Origin: Sphingomonas sanxanigenens DSM 19645 = NX02
GTDB lineage: Bacteria; Pseudomonadota; Alphaproteobacteria; Sphingomonadales; Sphingomonadaceae
Direction: 5' to 3'
Assembly: GCF_000512205.2 (NCBI RefSeq)
Contig: NZ_CP006644.1
Span: 2,474,520 to 2,538,519, forward strand
Length of the DNA: 64,000 bases
Made by a program: the position numbers and the translations under genes. The notes below the pieces were generated by a model. The model saw nothing but the letters and a program-made list of their open reading frames with translations, was not told the origin of the DNA and made no database searches. Each line of letters begins with the position of its first letter. Position 1 is the first letter of the stretch. Positions 40,641 to 49,468 of the stretch are shown one piece after another.

Positions 40641-42159
40641 CCTCGTCATGTGTCCGGACACGTCCGAGCAGTGCGAAAACGATCAGCGCTGTCACAACAC
40701 TGGCCGCAGCGAGGATGTAAAGCTGCATCTGGAAAGCGTTGTCGTAGCTCTGAACCAGCAGCGCGCGTCCGACATCAGGCAGGATCGTGGTGGCACCGGC
40801 GAGGTCGCCCATGGCGATACGGTTCGCCGCCTCGATCATGCCGTCATGGCTTGTTGCCGTGGCGGAGAACATTCTGATCAAGCCGGACTGTATCAGCCCG
40901 GCCAGCAGCGCGCCGACGATGGCGATGGCGACGCCATCGGCCGAAACGCGCACCGCGTTGAAGATGCCCGTCGCCATACCGGCGCGTTCCTTTTCGACCA
41001 CGCTGACGGCAAGACCATCCATCAGGCCCCAGGGCAGACCGATGCCGATGCCGATAGTGGCCATCGGCAGGATGATCGACGCGCCGTTGCCCACCGACAG
41101 CGCCTGCGCCAGCCACACCAGTCCAAGTGCGGTGATAAGGAGACCGATGCCGGACAGCACGCCAGCCGTTACCCATCGGGCCAGAGTGGCGGCCAAGAAA
41201 GGCACGACGAGCAAGGGCACCGACAAGGCAATCATCAGCCGCCCGGCATCGAGTGCGGACTGACCCTCGATCCCGATGAACCGGGCCGGCAGAAGAATGA
41301 TGAGGGTCACATAGAAGAAGGCGGGCGATGCAGCGAGGATTTGCACGCCGACAAATTTGGCTCTAGCGAACAGCGACAGGTCGAGCATCGGCCTCGCCAC
41401 GCGCCGTTCGATGACAATGAAAGCCGCGAACAGAATGGCAGAGACCAGCAGCGATCCGACAACCGCAGCGCTGCCCCAGCCTTCTTCCGGCGCCAGCAAC
41501 ACCGCGTAGGTGAAGAGGGCCAAAGCCGCCGTAAAACTGATGGCCCCCGGCCAGTCCAGACCTGTGGCGTTAGGATCGCGGGATTCCCGCGCCGACCATG
41601 CAACCATCACGAAACCAAGGAGGCCAATGGCGGCGGTCGCCAGGAACACCCATTGCCAGCCCAGAGAATCCACGAGCGCACCAGCCGCGAGCGGGCCGAA
41701 GGCCAGACCCACGCCAAAGGTTGTGCCGAGCAAGCTGAACACCCGCGTCCGGGCGTGGCCATCATATTCCTGCGCCAGCGACGACATGGCCCCCGCGAAT
41801 GCGGCAGCGCCTCCAAGACCCTGTATCAATCGGAACACATCCATCCAGATCACGGTCGGCGAAAACGGAATGGCGATGGTGGCGGCGGCGAACAGCGCCA
41901 GCCCCGACAGCCAGACACGCTTGCGGCCGTAGATGTCGGTCAGGCTCCCCGCTGCCATCATCGCGCTGCCATAGGTCAGGATATAACCGTTGATGACCCA
42001 ATTGAGCTGGACGGCCGTGCCGCCGAGCGCTTCGTTCACGGATGGCAGAACAACCGCCGGGCCGGTGAAGCAAAGCGGGATCAGCACGCCAGTCAGGCAC
42101 GCGGAGAGCAGAAGTAGCCATTTTCTGGCTGAGGATCCATCAAGGGTTGTTGTCGTCAC
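40630..42159 (-). CDS. MFS transporter, DHA2 (14-TMS) family
   Basis: A 509-residue transporter of the EmrB/QacA type. LSACLTGVLIPLCFTGPAVVLPSVNEALGG, then LNWVINGYILTYGSAMMAAGSLTDIYGRKRVWLSGL hold the DHA2 start and loop motif. The loop between the two halves contains VIERRVARPMLDLSLFA, also typical. It probably exports a hydrophobic compound by proton antiport. It is first in the minus-strand operon, divergent from the LysR gene at 42342, which likely controls it. The intergenic gap is 182 bp. Confidence 0.92.
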   Translation of the reverse strand: MTTTTLDGSSARKWLLLLSACLTGVLIPLCFTGPAVVLPSVNEALGGTAVQLNWVINGYILTYGSAMMAAGSLTDIYGRKRVWLSGLALFAAATIAIPFSPTVIWMDVFRLIQGLGGAAAFAGAMSSLAQEYDGHARTRVFSLLGTTFGVGLAFGPLAAGALVDSLGWQWVFLATAAIGLLGFVMVAWSARESRDPNATGLDWPGAISFTAALALFTYAVLLAPEEGWGSAAVVGSLLVSAILFAAFIVIERRVARPMLDLSLFARAKFVGVQILAASPAFFYVTLIILLPARFIGIEGQSALDAGRLMIALSVPLLVVPFLAATLARWVTAGVLSGIGLLITALGLVWLAQALSVGNGASIILPMATIGIGIGLPWGLMDGLAVSVVEKERAGMATGIFNAVRVSADGVAIAIVGALLAGLIQSGLIRMFSATATSHDGMIEAANRIAMGDLAGATTILPDVGRALLVQSYDNAFQMQLYILAAASVVTALIVFALLGRVRTHDEDGA

Positions 42160-42341
42160 GGTCAGGATTCCGTCTGCAAGGACAGTTGAAAGGTTTGCCA
42201 GGCGGAGTCCGACGATTGCTTCAGGCGATTGGTCTTGGTCCGACTGTTTGATTTCGCGGAAACATAAAGACGTGCTGAGAAAAGAAAATCAGGCTACATT
42301 TCCATTCTTAGCGGACATATGCGTCCGCAATGGAGATTGGC

Positions 42342-43244
42342 ATGATGGATCACATGGCCGGGCTAGGCGCGTTCATGCAGGCGGCGGAAACCCGCAGTTT
42401 CGTTGCTGCTGGCCGCCAGCTTGGCGTGTCCGCTTCCGCCATAGGCAAAGCGGTCGCCCGGCTCGAAGATCGGCTCGGCGTGCGCCTCTTCCATCGCAGC
42501 ACGCGCAGCATCACGCTAACCCCCGAGGGCGTGCTGTTTCTTGAACGCTGCCGCCGCATCGTCTGCGAAATCGAGGCCGCCGAGTTGGAACTGTCGCAGC
42601 GCCAGGAAGCGCCACGCGGAAAGCTGCGCGTCAGCCTTCCGCTCGTCGGTATGTTGTTACTGCCGGCAATCGGGGCTTTTGTCCGCACCTACCCGGAGAT
42701 TGAGCTGGACCTTGATTTCACGGATCGGCTCGTGGATGTCATTGATGAGGGGTTCGACGCGGTGATCCGCACCGGCGAGGTCAGCGATTCGCGTCTGATG
42801 ACCCGTGTTATCGGCACGTTCCGGCACCAAATCGTGGCTGCGCCTGGCTATTTGAAAGCCCGAGGCACGCCGCAGACGCCTGCCAATCTCTTGGACCATA
42901 GCTGCCTGCACCACAAGTTTCCGAGCACCGGCAAACTTGAACGGTGGCCGCTCCATGCCGATGGAGGGGCGTTGGACATTGAGCTTCCTGCGACGTTGGT
43001 GGCGAGCACTATCGAACCGCTGCTGTCTCTGGCCGAACAGGGCATTGGCATCGCCTGCCTGCCGGATTTCGTGGTGGCGCGATACATCGAGGCCGGAAGG
43101 CTGGTTCAGATTCTCGAAGAGCACACCGCGAATGCGGGGACGTTCCGATTGCTCTGGCCCTCGACCCGATATCCCTCACCGAAGCTGACTGCGTTCACCG
43201 AGTTCATGGCGAAGCATCTGTTCGGCGTTACGATCAGGAAATAG
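42342..43244 (+). CDS. LysR-family transcriptional regulator
   Basis: A 300-residue regulator of the CrgA/DsdC-like group: MAGLGAFMQAAETRSFVAAGRQLGVSASAIGKAVARLEDRLGVRLF, then HRSTRSITLTPEGVLFLERC. I chose ATG 42342 because GGAG lies 7 bp upstream; ATG 42330 is in frame. It is divergent from the DHA2-MFS-LLM-LysR operon and is the prime candidate for its local regulator. Confidence 0.9.
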   Translation: MMDHMAGLGAFMQAAETRSFVAAGRQLGVSASAIGKAVARLEDRLGVRLFHRSTRSITLTPEGVLFLERCRRIVCEIEAAELELSQRQEAPRGKLRVSLPLVGMLLLPAIGAFVRTYPEIELDLDFTDRLVDVIDEGFDAVIRTGEVSDSRLMTRVIGTFRHQIVAAPGYLKARGTPQTPANLLDHSCLHHKFPSTGKLERWPLHADGGALDIELPATLVASTIEPLLSLAEQGIGIACLPDFVVARYIEAGRLVQILEEHTANAGTFRLLWPSTRYPSPKLTAFTEFMAKHLFGVTIRK

Positions 43245-43262
43245 CACTTCAGTTCGGTCGTC

Positions 43263-43493
43263 TTATTCGGGCTTGCAGAAGAGCGTCCGGAAAAGCTGTT
43301 CCGACCGCTCGATTCCCTCGTCGGTCAACACGACGGATTTCGCCTTGCCGAACGGATTGCTGATGAACCTCTTCTCATGCACTCGGTTCATCGCGCCCCA
43401 ATCGAAGCTCTTCCATGACCGGCCGTCCCGGCCGAGTGAGTGGAAGAGCAGCGCAAGGACTGCATCGTCGATTTTGTCCTTGTCGATTTCCAT
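43263..43493 (-). CDS. DUF6429 family small protein
   Basis: A 76-residue protein MEIDKDKIDDAVLALLFHSL then WKSFDWGAMNRVHEKRFISNPFGKAKSVVLTDEGIERSEQLFRTLF, a family of unknown function often found beside transposases. ATG 43493 is the normal family start. Before the IS21 insertion the frame continued upstream across 43568/46125 with a further MKIDGLHGAVSFRPVG stretch, so a longer form may once have been made. Confidence 0.75.
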   Translation of the reverse strand: MEIDKDKIDDAVLALLFHSLGRDGRSWKSFDWGAMNRVHEKRFISNPFGKAKSVVLTDEGIERSEQLFRTLFCKPE

Positions 43494-43771
43494 AGTCCCG
43501 ATACCCCAGTGTTCATGGTGAGTCCCGACCGGACGGAAGGAGACCGCACCATGAAGACCGTCGATTTTTGTAAATAGGCGTCGAACCGGGACCCCATATC
43601 GGCGTGCAATAGGGACCCCCTTTTCGGGTTGCCGGGCGGTTGTCCCGGTAGTCCATAGGAGGGACCCACGGCCGGCGCTGCGCGCCCCCCAAGCGCTGGC
43701 GGTGCCGGCCGTGGGAGGTTCCTGTGGACCCACCGGGTCAACCGCCGGGTGGGGGGTCCGGGGGGAGGGTT

Positions 43772-44521
43772 TTAGCTTCGGTTTCTGAGGCGCCAGCTGT
43801 CGTTGCCGGTCTCGACGATGTCGCAGTGATGGGTGATGCGATCGAGCAGCGCGGCCGTCATCTTGGGATCGCCGAACACGGTCGGCCATTCCCCGAACGC
43901 CAGGTTCGTCGTGATGATCACCGAGGTGCGCTCGTAGAGTTTGCTGACGAGGTGGAACAGCAACTGGCCGCCCGAGCGGGCGAACGGCAGATAGCCAAGC
44001 TCATCGAGCACGACGAGATCGAGGCGGGAGAGCTGGGCCGCAAGCGCGCCGGCCTTGCCGAGGCGGCTCTCTTCCTCGAGCCGGTTCACCAGATCCACGG
44101 TGTTGTAGTAGCGGCCGCGGGCGCCGGCACGCACGACGCTGGCAGTGATTGCGACGGCCAGGTGGGTCTTCCCGGTCCCGGTGCCGCCGACCAGGACGAT
44201 ATTGCGCTGACCGGGCAGGAACGAGCCAGCATGCAGCGAGCGCACCAGCTGCTCATCGATCAGCGTCCCCTCGAACACGAACGCATCGATGTCCTTCACC
44301 ACCGGAAGCCTGGCCGCGGTCATGCGATAGCGGATCGATGCCGCATGGCGATGAGCAGCCTCAGCGCGTAGCAGATCGGTCAGGATCTCGATGGCGGTGC
44401 GCTTGCGCTGCATGCCCGTGGTGACCGCCTCGTCGAAGGCGCCAGCCATGCCCTTGAGGCCCAGGCCGCTCATCGCGGCGATCATCTCATGCCGCTGCAC
44501 GGGCGCCTCGCAGAAGGTCAT
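43772..44521 (-). CDS. istB: IS21-family helper ATPase IstB (copy 2)
   Basis: A 249-residue AAA+ protein: Walker [16 protein letters not shown], Walker [17 protein letters not shown], and [33 protein letters not shown] 44521 overlaps the istA end by 35 bp; ATG 44485 ([20 protein letters not shown]) would avoid it and is a reasonable alternative. It is complete. Confidence 0.93.
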   Translation of the reverse strand: MTFCEAPVQRHEMIAAMSGLGLKGMAGAFDEAVTTGMQRKRTAIEILTDLLRAEAAHRHAASIRYRMTAARLPVVKDIDAFVFEGTLIDEQLVRSLHAGSFLPGQRNIVLVGGTGTGKTHLAVAITASVVRAGARGRYYNTVDLVNRLEEESRLGKAGALAAQLSRLDLVVLDELGYLPFARSGGQLLFHLVSKLYERTSVIITTNLAFGEWPTVFGDPKMTAALLDRITHHCDIVETGNDSWRLRNRS

Positions 44522-46001
44522 AGCGAGCGCAGTCCGCGGTCGGTGGGTGGCTGAGCGCTAGCGCTTCGGACGTGGCGATGGTCAGTGGCCGGGGCGGCTC
44601 TCGCCGCCGTGCCAAGATGTTGAGGATTACGTCATCGCTGGCAGCGCCGGCGGCGAGTGCCTCGCGGATCGCGGCCTCGACCGCTTCGAGGCCATCGGTC
44701 AGCACGGCAGAGAGCACGCGCACGAACCGGCGGTCGGCTTCATCGCCTGTCCCCAGCTTGCGCCTGAGCCGCGCCAGTGCCGGCGGGAGATCCCAGTCCT
44801 GGAACGGTGCTCCGTTCCTCAAGGCGCCCGGCTTCTTGGCCAGCACCGGCAGGTAGTGCCAGGGATCGAGGATCATCCGATCCCGGCCGAAGAAGCGGGG
44901 ATGCTCGGCGATCACCTCATCGTCGAGGCGGACCACGATCCGGTCCGCATAGGCGCGAACCTGCACCGCCCGCCGGGCCGCCTTGGCCATGACCGAGTAG
45001 CGGTTGCGGTCGAAGCTGATCAGGCAAGTGCCGGTCACCGCGTGCGGCGTCTCGTGGAAGCCGTCGAACGGCGCCAGCATCACCTGGAGCGAGGGGCGCT
45101 CGGCGTCCCATGCCTCGGCGATGGTCAGCTCGCGTTGATCGGGATGCGGGTGCAGCGCCGCCCAGCGGCGGCACTCGGCCTCAAGCCACCCGTTCAGCTC
45201 CTCCAGGCTCGCAAAGCGTAATCGGGGCTGGAAGAACCGCCCCCGGATCGTCTGCACCTGGTGCTCGACCTGGCCCTTCTCCCAACCCGCTGCTGGCGAG
45301 CAGGCGGTAGGCTCGATCATGTAGTGATCGGCCATGATCAGGAACCGGCGGTTGAAGACCCGCTCCTTGCCGGTGAACACCGTCGTCACCGCGGTCTTCA
45401 TGTTGTCGTAGATGCCGCGCGTCGGCACGCCGCCGAAGAAAGCGAACGCCCGTGCATGGGCGTCGAACACCATCTCCTGCGTCTCGCGGGGATAGGCCCG
45501 CACGAACACCGCCCGCGACGCGCAAAGCCGCATATGCGCGACCTTCACCCGCATCGGCTTGCCGGCGATCTCCACATCCTCGTGGCTCCAGTCGAACTGG
45601 TAGGCCTCGCCGGGCCGGAACATCAGCGGGATGAACGCCGCGGCGCCGTCGCCGGCATCCTTGCGTCGGTCGTCCAGCCAGCGCTTCGCATAGCGCCGGA
45701 CCGCATCGTAGGAGCCGTCGAACCCCTCGCGCAGCAGCAGGTCGTGAATCCGCGTCATCCGCAGCCGTTCGCGCCGCGGCCGTGCCTCGTTCTCCGTCAG
45801 CAGAGTATCCAGGCGCTCCTGGAACGGACCGATCCGGGGAAGCGGCTGCACCGACCGCCGATAAGCAAAGCCCGCCTCCGGGGCTCGGATCGCCTTCCTT
45901 ATCACCTTGCGCGACACCCGCAGGTCACGCGCGATCGCCTTGATCGATTTACCGTCGGCGTGCTCGCGCCGAATCCTTACCACCGTCTCCAAAATCAACA
46001 T
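44487..46001 (-). CDS. istA: IS21-family transposase IstA (copy 2)
   Basis: A 504-residue DDE transposase. The HTH is [27 protein letters not shown] (residues 14-40); the catalytic region starts [17 protein letters not shown], continues [37 protein letters not shown], and the Glu lies in [21 protein letters not shown]. The C-terminal Mu-type beta domain ([20 protein letters not shown]) is present. It is intact. Confidence 0.95.
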   Translation of the reverse strand: MLILETVVRIRREHADGKSIKAIARDLRVSRKVIRKAIRAPEAGFAYRRSVQPLPRIGPFQERLDTLLTENEARPRRERLRMTRIHDLLLREGFDGSYDAVRRYAKRWLDDRRKDAGDGAAAFIPLMFRPGEAYQFDWSHEDVEIAGKPMRVKVAHMRLCASRAVFVRAYPRETQEMVFDAHARAFAFFGGVPTRGIYDNMKTAVTTVFTGKERVFNRRFLIMADHYMIEPTACSPAAGWEKGQVEHQVQTIRGRFFQPRLRFASLEELNGWLEAECRRWAALHPHPDQRELTIAEAWDAERPSLQVMLAPFDGFHETPHAVTGTCLISFDRNRYSVMAKAARRAVQVRAYADRIVVRLDDEVIAEHPRFFGRDRMILDPWHYLPVLAKKPGALRNGAPFQDWDLPPALARLRRKLGTGDEADRRFVRVLSAVLTDGLEAVEAAIREALAAGAASDDVILNILARRREPPRPLTIATSEALALSHPPTADCARYDLLRGARAAA

Positions 46002-46124
46002 CCCGATCCCGCCGCCTGGCTACAACCAAGCGGACGCACCTAAACCATCGAGATGGGGGTCCCTTTTAGACGCCGATCACCCCCATAACGGGGTCCCTTT
46101 TGCACGCCGCTCCACATCGATTTT

Positions 46125-46352
46125 CATGCGTATGCCTATTTTATAGGGTCATGGAGGGCTATGGAGTAGATATAGTTCTCATCGCTATCTCGCATGGCCC
46201 GCCATTTGCCGCCGTTTCCTGCTCATAGTCCGCACCGGCTACGCCGGCGTATTGAGTTAGGTGGTGGGATGCGTTCGCGTCGCGCCCAACCAACGTTCCA
46301 ATTGTTCAAAGACGACTATCACGACGCAGCTTAATGCGCGAACAGAACGCAT
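46125..46352. other. Region between IS21 copy 2 and the defence-like operon
   Basis: No gene is supported. The DNA is noticeably less GC-rich than most of the window. The end of the four-gene operon lies at 46353; no obvious terminator with a T-run is visible. Confidence 0.35.
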
Positions 46353-47105
46353 CTACAAGATTGACAGCTTTAGCTTGTTGCCAATGATGTCATCAAGAAT
46401 GGCCTCAACTTGGTGCGCTGGCAAGCAGTCGAGAAGTTTGTATCCTCCGACCGAATTGATCTCCATCATCAGCCTTCTAAAGGTAGATCGTTCAAAAAGG
46501 TGCTTTCCTCCTTCCAGCGACATCGCGAGCTTTTGAACGATTGCACCGAACAATTCTGAACACTGCGAAGTAGTTGGCCGTTCAACTAGATTGGCACGCA
46601 CATCGGATCGAAATAAAAATGCCTGAAGAGCCCGTTCCCGTTCCATCGAAGTGACCCGAGCACAAAGATGGGCCATCCACCAGAGACGCGATCCGACGTT
46701 GTCACGTTCGACCTGCCGCTTGTCCCGCGCGAAGAAGTGCTTGGCTATATGCTTGGCGGCGGCATCATCATCATCAGGAATTGGCCAGCGCGCACGCGCA
46801 TGCTGAAGTAGTGCGGTATGGCTGAGATAGGTCCAGAGGCGCTCATCGCGCGCCTCATAAGGACTCAAGTCCTTCAGTGCGCCGTAAACAATGCCGCAGT
46901 TTTCGACCTCAAAGTACTTGCCATCGGCCGGCGCAAGGAGCGCCGCCAAGGCGGCTTCGTCGCACTCGATATCGTGCTCGAACCAATATGCAGGATCAGC
47001 ACAGACCTCGCTGAAATCACCCGCACGGTAAGCTGCGAGATTCTGAGGAATGTTGCCGCGCAGATCCACGAGAGCTGCAGATCGGAGGAAGCGGATCTTG
47101 CTCAT
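46353..47105 (-). CDS. DUF6339-like protein, last gene of the methyltransferase/ATPase operon
   Basis: A 250-residue protein of unknown function, recognised from memory as DUF6339-like: AYRAGDFSEVCADPAYWFEHDIECDEAALAAL, LSPYEARDERLWTYLSHTALLQHARARWPI, and the helical RRLMMEINSVGGYKLLDCLP. No nuclease, helicase or ATPase motif is visible. It starts at 47105 with a 4-bp overlap on the stop of the preceding gene, so it belongs to the same message as the methyltransferase and GHKL ATPase. The family label needs a profile search. Confidence 0.6.
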   Translation of the reverse strand: MSKIRFLRSAALVDLRGNIPQNLAAYRAGDFSEVCADPAYWFEHDIECDEAALAALLAPADGKYFEVENCGIVYGALKDLSPYEARDERLWTYLSHTALLQHARARWPIPDDDDAAAKHIAKHFFARDKRQVERDNVGSRLWWMAHLCARVTSMERERALQAFLFRSDVRANLVERPTTSQCSELFGAIVQKLAMSLEGGKHLFERSTFRRLMMEINSVGGYKLLDCLPAHQVEAILDDIIGNKLKLSIL

Positions 47106-47637
47106 TCACCCTTTTCCCCGAAGAAATAGCTGTCGAGGATGGTGATTGGGTGACGCATAAGCTGCTGCGCGATCCAAGCTTCCTCGTGATTCTTGATATC
47201 GATGCCCTGATCAGCCATGCGTTGCCGAAAGATATGCGCCCAGCGGTAATCAAGCTGATCGTCGCCATGCTTGAGAAGGCTCAGGCACTGCATCACCGCG
47301 GCAAAGTAAATGGAGTTCAGCAGTATCGCCCGGTTTTCTTTCGTGTTCCGGGCTGCATCAATGCGCGCCTTGAGGCCAGAGCTGACTGCAATCTGCACCT
47401 TGTCATCGTCCGCCTGAATCTGCCACTCGTTGTCGGGGACGCTATCTTTCTTGACCAGCTGAAAACAGGAACTGATCGGCTTGAACGCATCACGGTCGAT
47501 GTAAATCGACTGCGGTTGGTCGAGTGCCAAAACAGCGCCGCTGGGGAACGCAAATGGTCCGGATCCAAACTCTTCGTTGATCCACGGACATTCAAAGCCG
47601 CTGATGTCACCCGATGCGATTATGTAGGGGTAAATAA
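47102..47637 (-). pseudogene. Defence-operon gene 3, C-terminal part (split by IS701)
   Basis: The 3' part of the unknown protein that starts at 49468. It reads YPYIIASGDISGFECPWINE, FAFPSGAVLALDQPQSIYID, then RAILLNSIYFAAVMQCLSLL and the end SYFFGEKGE. Native sequence starts at the ATAA duplication (47634-47637). A TTG at 47530 could allow a short C-terminal product. No known domain recognised. Confidence 0.75.
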
Positions 47638-49157
47638 CCCTACTGCGTCATAAAGATCGGATATTGGATTGAGGCGCGAGACAGCAGGGACATCGAGCTA
47701 GGCGCCTGACGATGGCGGCGGCGAGGTGGATGCGGATGGTGGCGATGGAGTCATGGACATGGCGCTGCGGCCGAACGGGGAGCGCCGCGCGGGATATAGG
47801 CTTTGGGAATGGGAGGTTTTTGGCGGGATAGCGGATGGTGGAGGGCTGAGGGGGGAATCGTCTCCATTTGGGAGATGAGGAATCCGTAGGCGGCGATGCA
47901 TAGGGTGACATGGTGGTGGAAGCCGCGCCATCCGCGGCCTTCATAGTGGCCGAGGCCGCATTGCTGCTTGAGATCGAGATAGTCGCGCTCGATGCGCCAG
48001 CGCAGCTTTGTGAGGCGGACGAGTTCGGTCGTGGCGATGTCGGCTGGCAGGGTGGAGAGCCAGAAGCGGGCGGGTTCGGGGTCGCCTTGTGGCCATTCGA
48101 TCATGAGCCATAGCTCGGGGGAAGGATTGGCGCGCAGGCCATCGCCATTGGCACAGCATAGCCGCAGGAAAGCGAAGCGTCCGCCGAGCGGTTCGCTCGA
48201 TCCCTGGCGGCAGGTCACGGTCTGCCACGCGCTGTCGGGCAACTCGAGCGCGAGCGCCTTGACCTGAACCGGTTGATGAGCGTGCTTGGGCAGCTTCTGC
48301 TCACCAGGCCGAGGGCCACGGCGGTGCGTTCTGGAGCGTGGCGGCGGCGCCTCGCCGGGGCGCCAGACATTGGTGATGGGGCGGATCGCGACCGCGTAGG
48401 CTAAGCCCAGATCGGTCACGCCCTGGCGGAAATCGGCGGCGCCGCCATAGCCGGCATCGGCCAGCACGACGCCTGGCGGCAAGCCTTGCGCGATCGCCGC
48501 CGCGAGCTGATCGAGCGCGATCCCGGTCTTGGACCGGAAGGGGATATCCTCGGGCACCCTGGCCTTGCGCCGCCGCTCGGCGTCGTTCGCCCAGGCCTCC
48601 GGCAGGAACAGCCGGTGCGCAACCGGCAGGCTCGCCGTCTCGGTCGCCAACGACAGGCTGACCATCACCTGGCAGTTCTCGGTCTTGCCGAGTTGTCCGC
48701 AATATTGCCGCGCCACGCCGACCGAATGCTTCCCCTTCTTGGGAAAGCCCGTGTCGTCGATGATCCAGGCCTCGACCGGGCCGTCGCGCTCCACCACCGG
48801 CAGAACCTGCTCGCGGACACACGCCATCAGCGCCTCGTCCGACCAGCCGCCCTGACCCACGAAATGCAGCAGCGACTGGTGTTTCGCCGATACCCGGTCA
48901 GGCCGAACCACCGCCGCCAGCGGCTCCACGCTCTTGCGCTCCACGGGAAGCAGCAGTCCCGTGCAATAATCCCTCAACGGTTCGGCTCGGTCCGCATGCC
49001 CGATCACTTTCACAAGACGATCGACATAAGCGTCAAAACGCGCTTCAATCTCCTCCGTCCAGCGACCCTCCATCCCGACCCTCCAGCTCAGTTTGAATCA
49101 CCGAGCCTATCACATCTGCGCCGGTACCGAATCCCCCCTTCTTCTGACTCAGTAGGG
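47638..49157 (-). mobile_element. IS701-family insertion sequence
   Basis: A 1520-bp element with terminal inverted repeats (CCCTACTGCGTCA left, complement CCCTACTGAGTCA right, with one mismatch, weaker similarity further in). The 4-bp target duplication ATAA is at 47634-47637 and 49158-49161. It carries a single transposase gene and splits the third gene of the methyltransferase operon. Confidence 0.9.
47751..49073 (-). CDS. IS701-family transposase
   Basis: A 440-residue DDE transposase. The family core WIIDDTGFPKKGKHSVGVARQYCGQLGKTENCQVMVSLSLAT is clear (residues about 104-146), with LADAGYGGAADFR carrying the second Asp and the late RWRIERDYLDLKQQCGLGHYEGRGWRGFHHH stretch holding the Glu. 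The end of the protein, after SALHHPLSRQ, is low quality and may be frameshifted. It is otherwise complete. Confidence 0.93.
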   Translation of the reverse strand: MEGRWTEEIEARFDAYVDRLVKVIGHADRAEPLRDYCTGLLLPVERKSVEPLAAVVRPDRVSAKHQSLLHFVGQGGWSDEALMACVREQVLPVVERDGPVEAWIIDDTGFPKKGKHSVGVARQYCGQLGKTENCQVMVSLSLATETASLPVAHRLFLPEAWANDAERRRKARVPEDIPFRSKTGIALDQLAAAIAQGLPPGVVLADAGYGGAADFRQGVTDLGLAYAVAIRPITNVWRPGEAPPPRSRTHRRGPRPGEQKLPKHAHQPVQVKALALELPDSAWQTVTCRQGSSEPLGGRFAFLRLCCANGDGLRANPSPELWLMIEWPQGDPEPARFWLSTLPADIATTELVRLTKLRWRIERDYLDLKQQCGLGHYEGRGWRGFHHHVTLCIAAYGFLISQMETIPPSALHHPLSRQKPPIPKAYIPRGAPRSAAAPCP

Positions 49158-49468
49158 ATAAGAACCTCGCCACGCAACTCGCCAGCCGAGAAAATTTCTG
49201 TAAGGCTCGGCTGCTTGCTGATGGAAGCTTTGCGGAAATATGTGTCCCGACATGAAAACACTACCACATAGTCGGCCTTGCCTTCAGCGACGAGCGCTTC
49301 AATCTCAGTCACGCTGAGCGCGAAATCAATTTCTGCGGTAATCGTGGTACTGTCCGGTGACTGCTCGAAATGGACTGTCGCTTGAATATCGCTGTCCCGG
49401 TAATCGTCAACGCCGGGCCGGAGCACGGGATACGGGAATGCCCGCAGCAGATCAAATTGCATTAGCAA
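49158..49468 (-). pseudogene. Defence-operon gene 3, N-terminal part (split by IS701)
   Basis: Starts MLMQFDLLRAFPYPVLRPGV, continues DSDIQATVHFEQ and DYVVVFSCRDTYFRKASISK to LRGEVLI, then enters the IS. The IS frame extends it to a stop at 49088. Joined to 47633-47102 it gives one 280-residue frame (EVLIYPYIIASG). The start overlaps the ATPase stop by 17 bp. It has a beta-rich look at the N-terminus. Function unknown. Confidence 0.75.

Larger units (their letters stand above)
43569..46116 (-). mobile_element. IS21-family insertion sequence, copy 2 (different subtype)
   Basis: A complete 2548-bp element. Its 27-bp ends (43569-43595 and the complement of 46090-46116) share TGT, a GGCGT core and GGGACCCC. 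Extra GGGACCCC-type repeats occur inside both ends (for example 43610-43622, 46050-46095). The 8-bp target duplication TCGATTTT is at 43561-43568 and 46117-46124. It differs clearly from copy 1 in sequence and end motif. Confidence 0.94.

Noticed and set aside
40531-42117. 528-codon plus-strand frame opposite the DHA2 transporter
   Set aside because: Strongly polar, repetitive translation without domains; mirror of a GC-rich membrane-protein gene.
47638-47650. CCTAC as the IS701 target duplication
   Set aside because: It belongs to the terminal inverted repeats and joining there breaks the reading frame; ATAA restores it.
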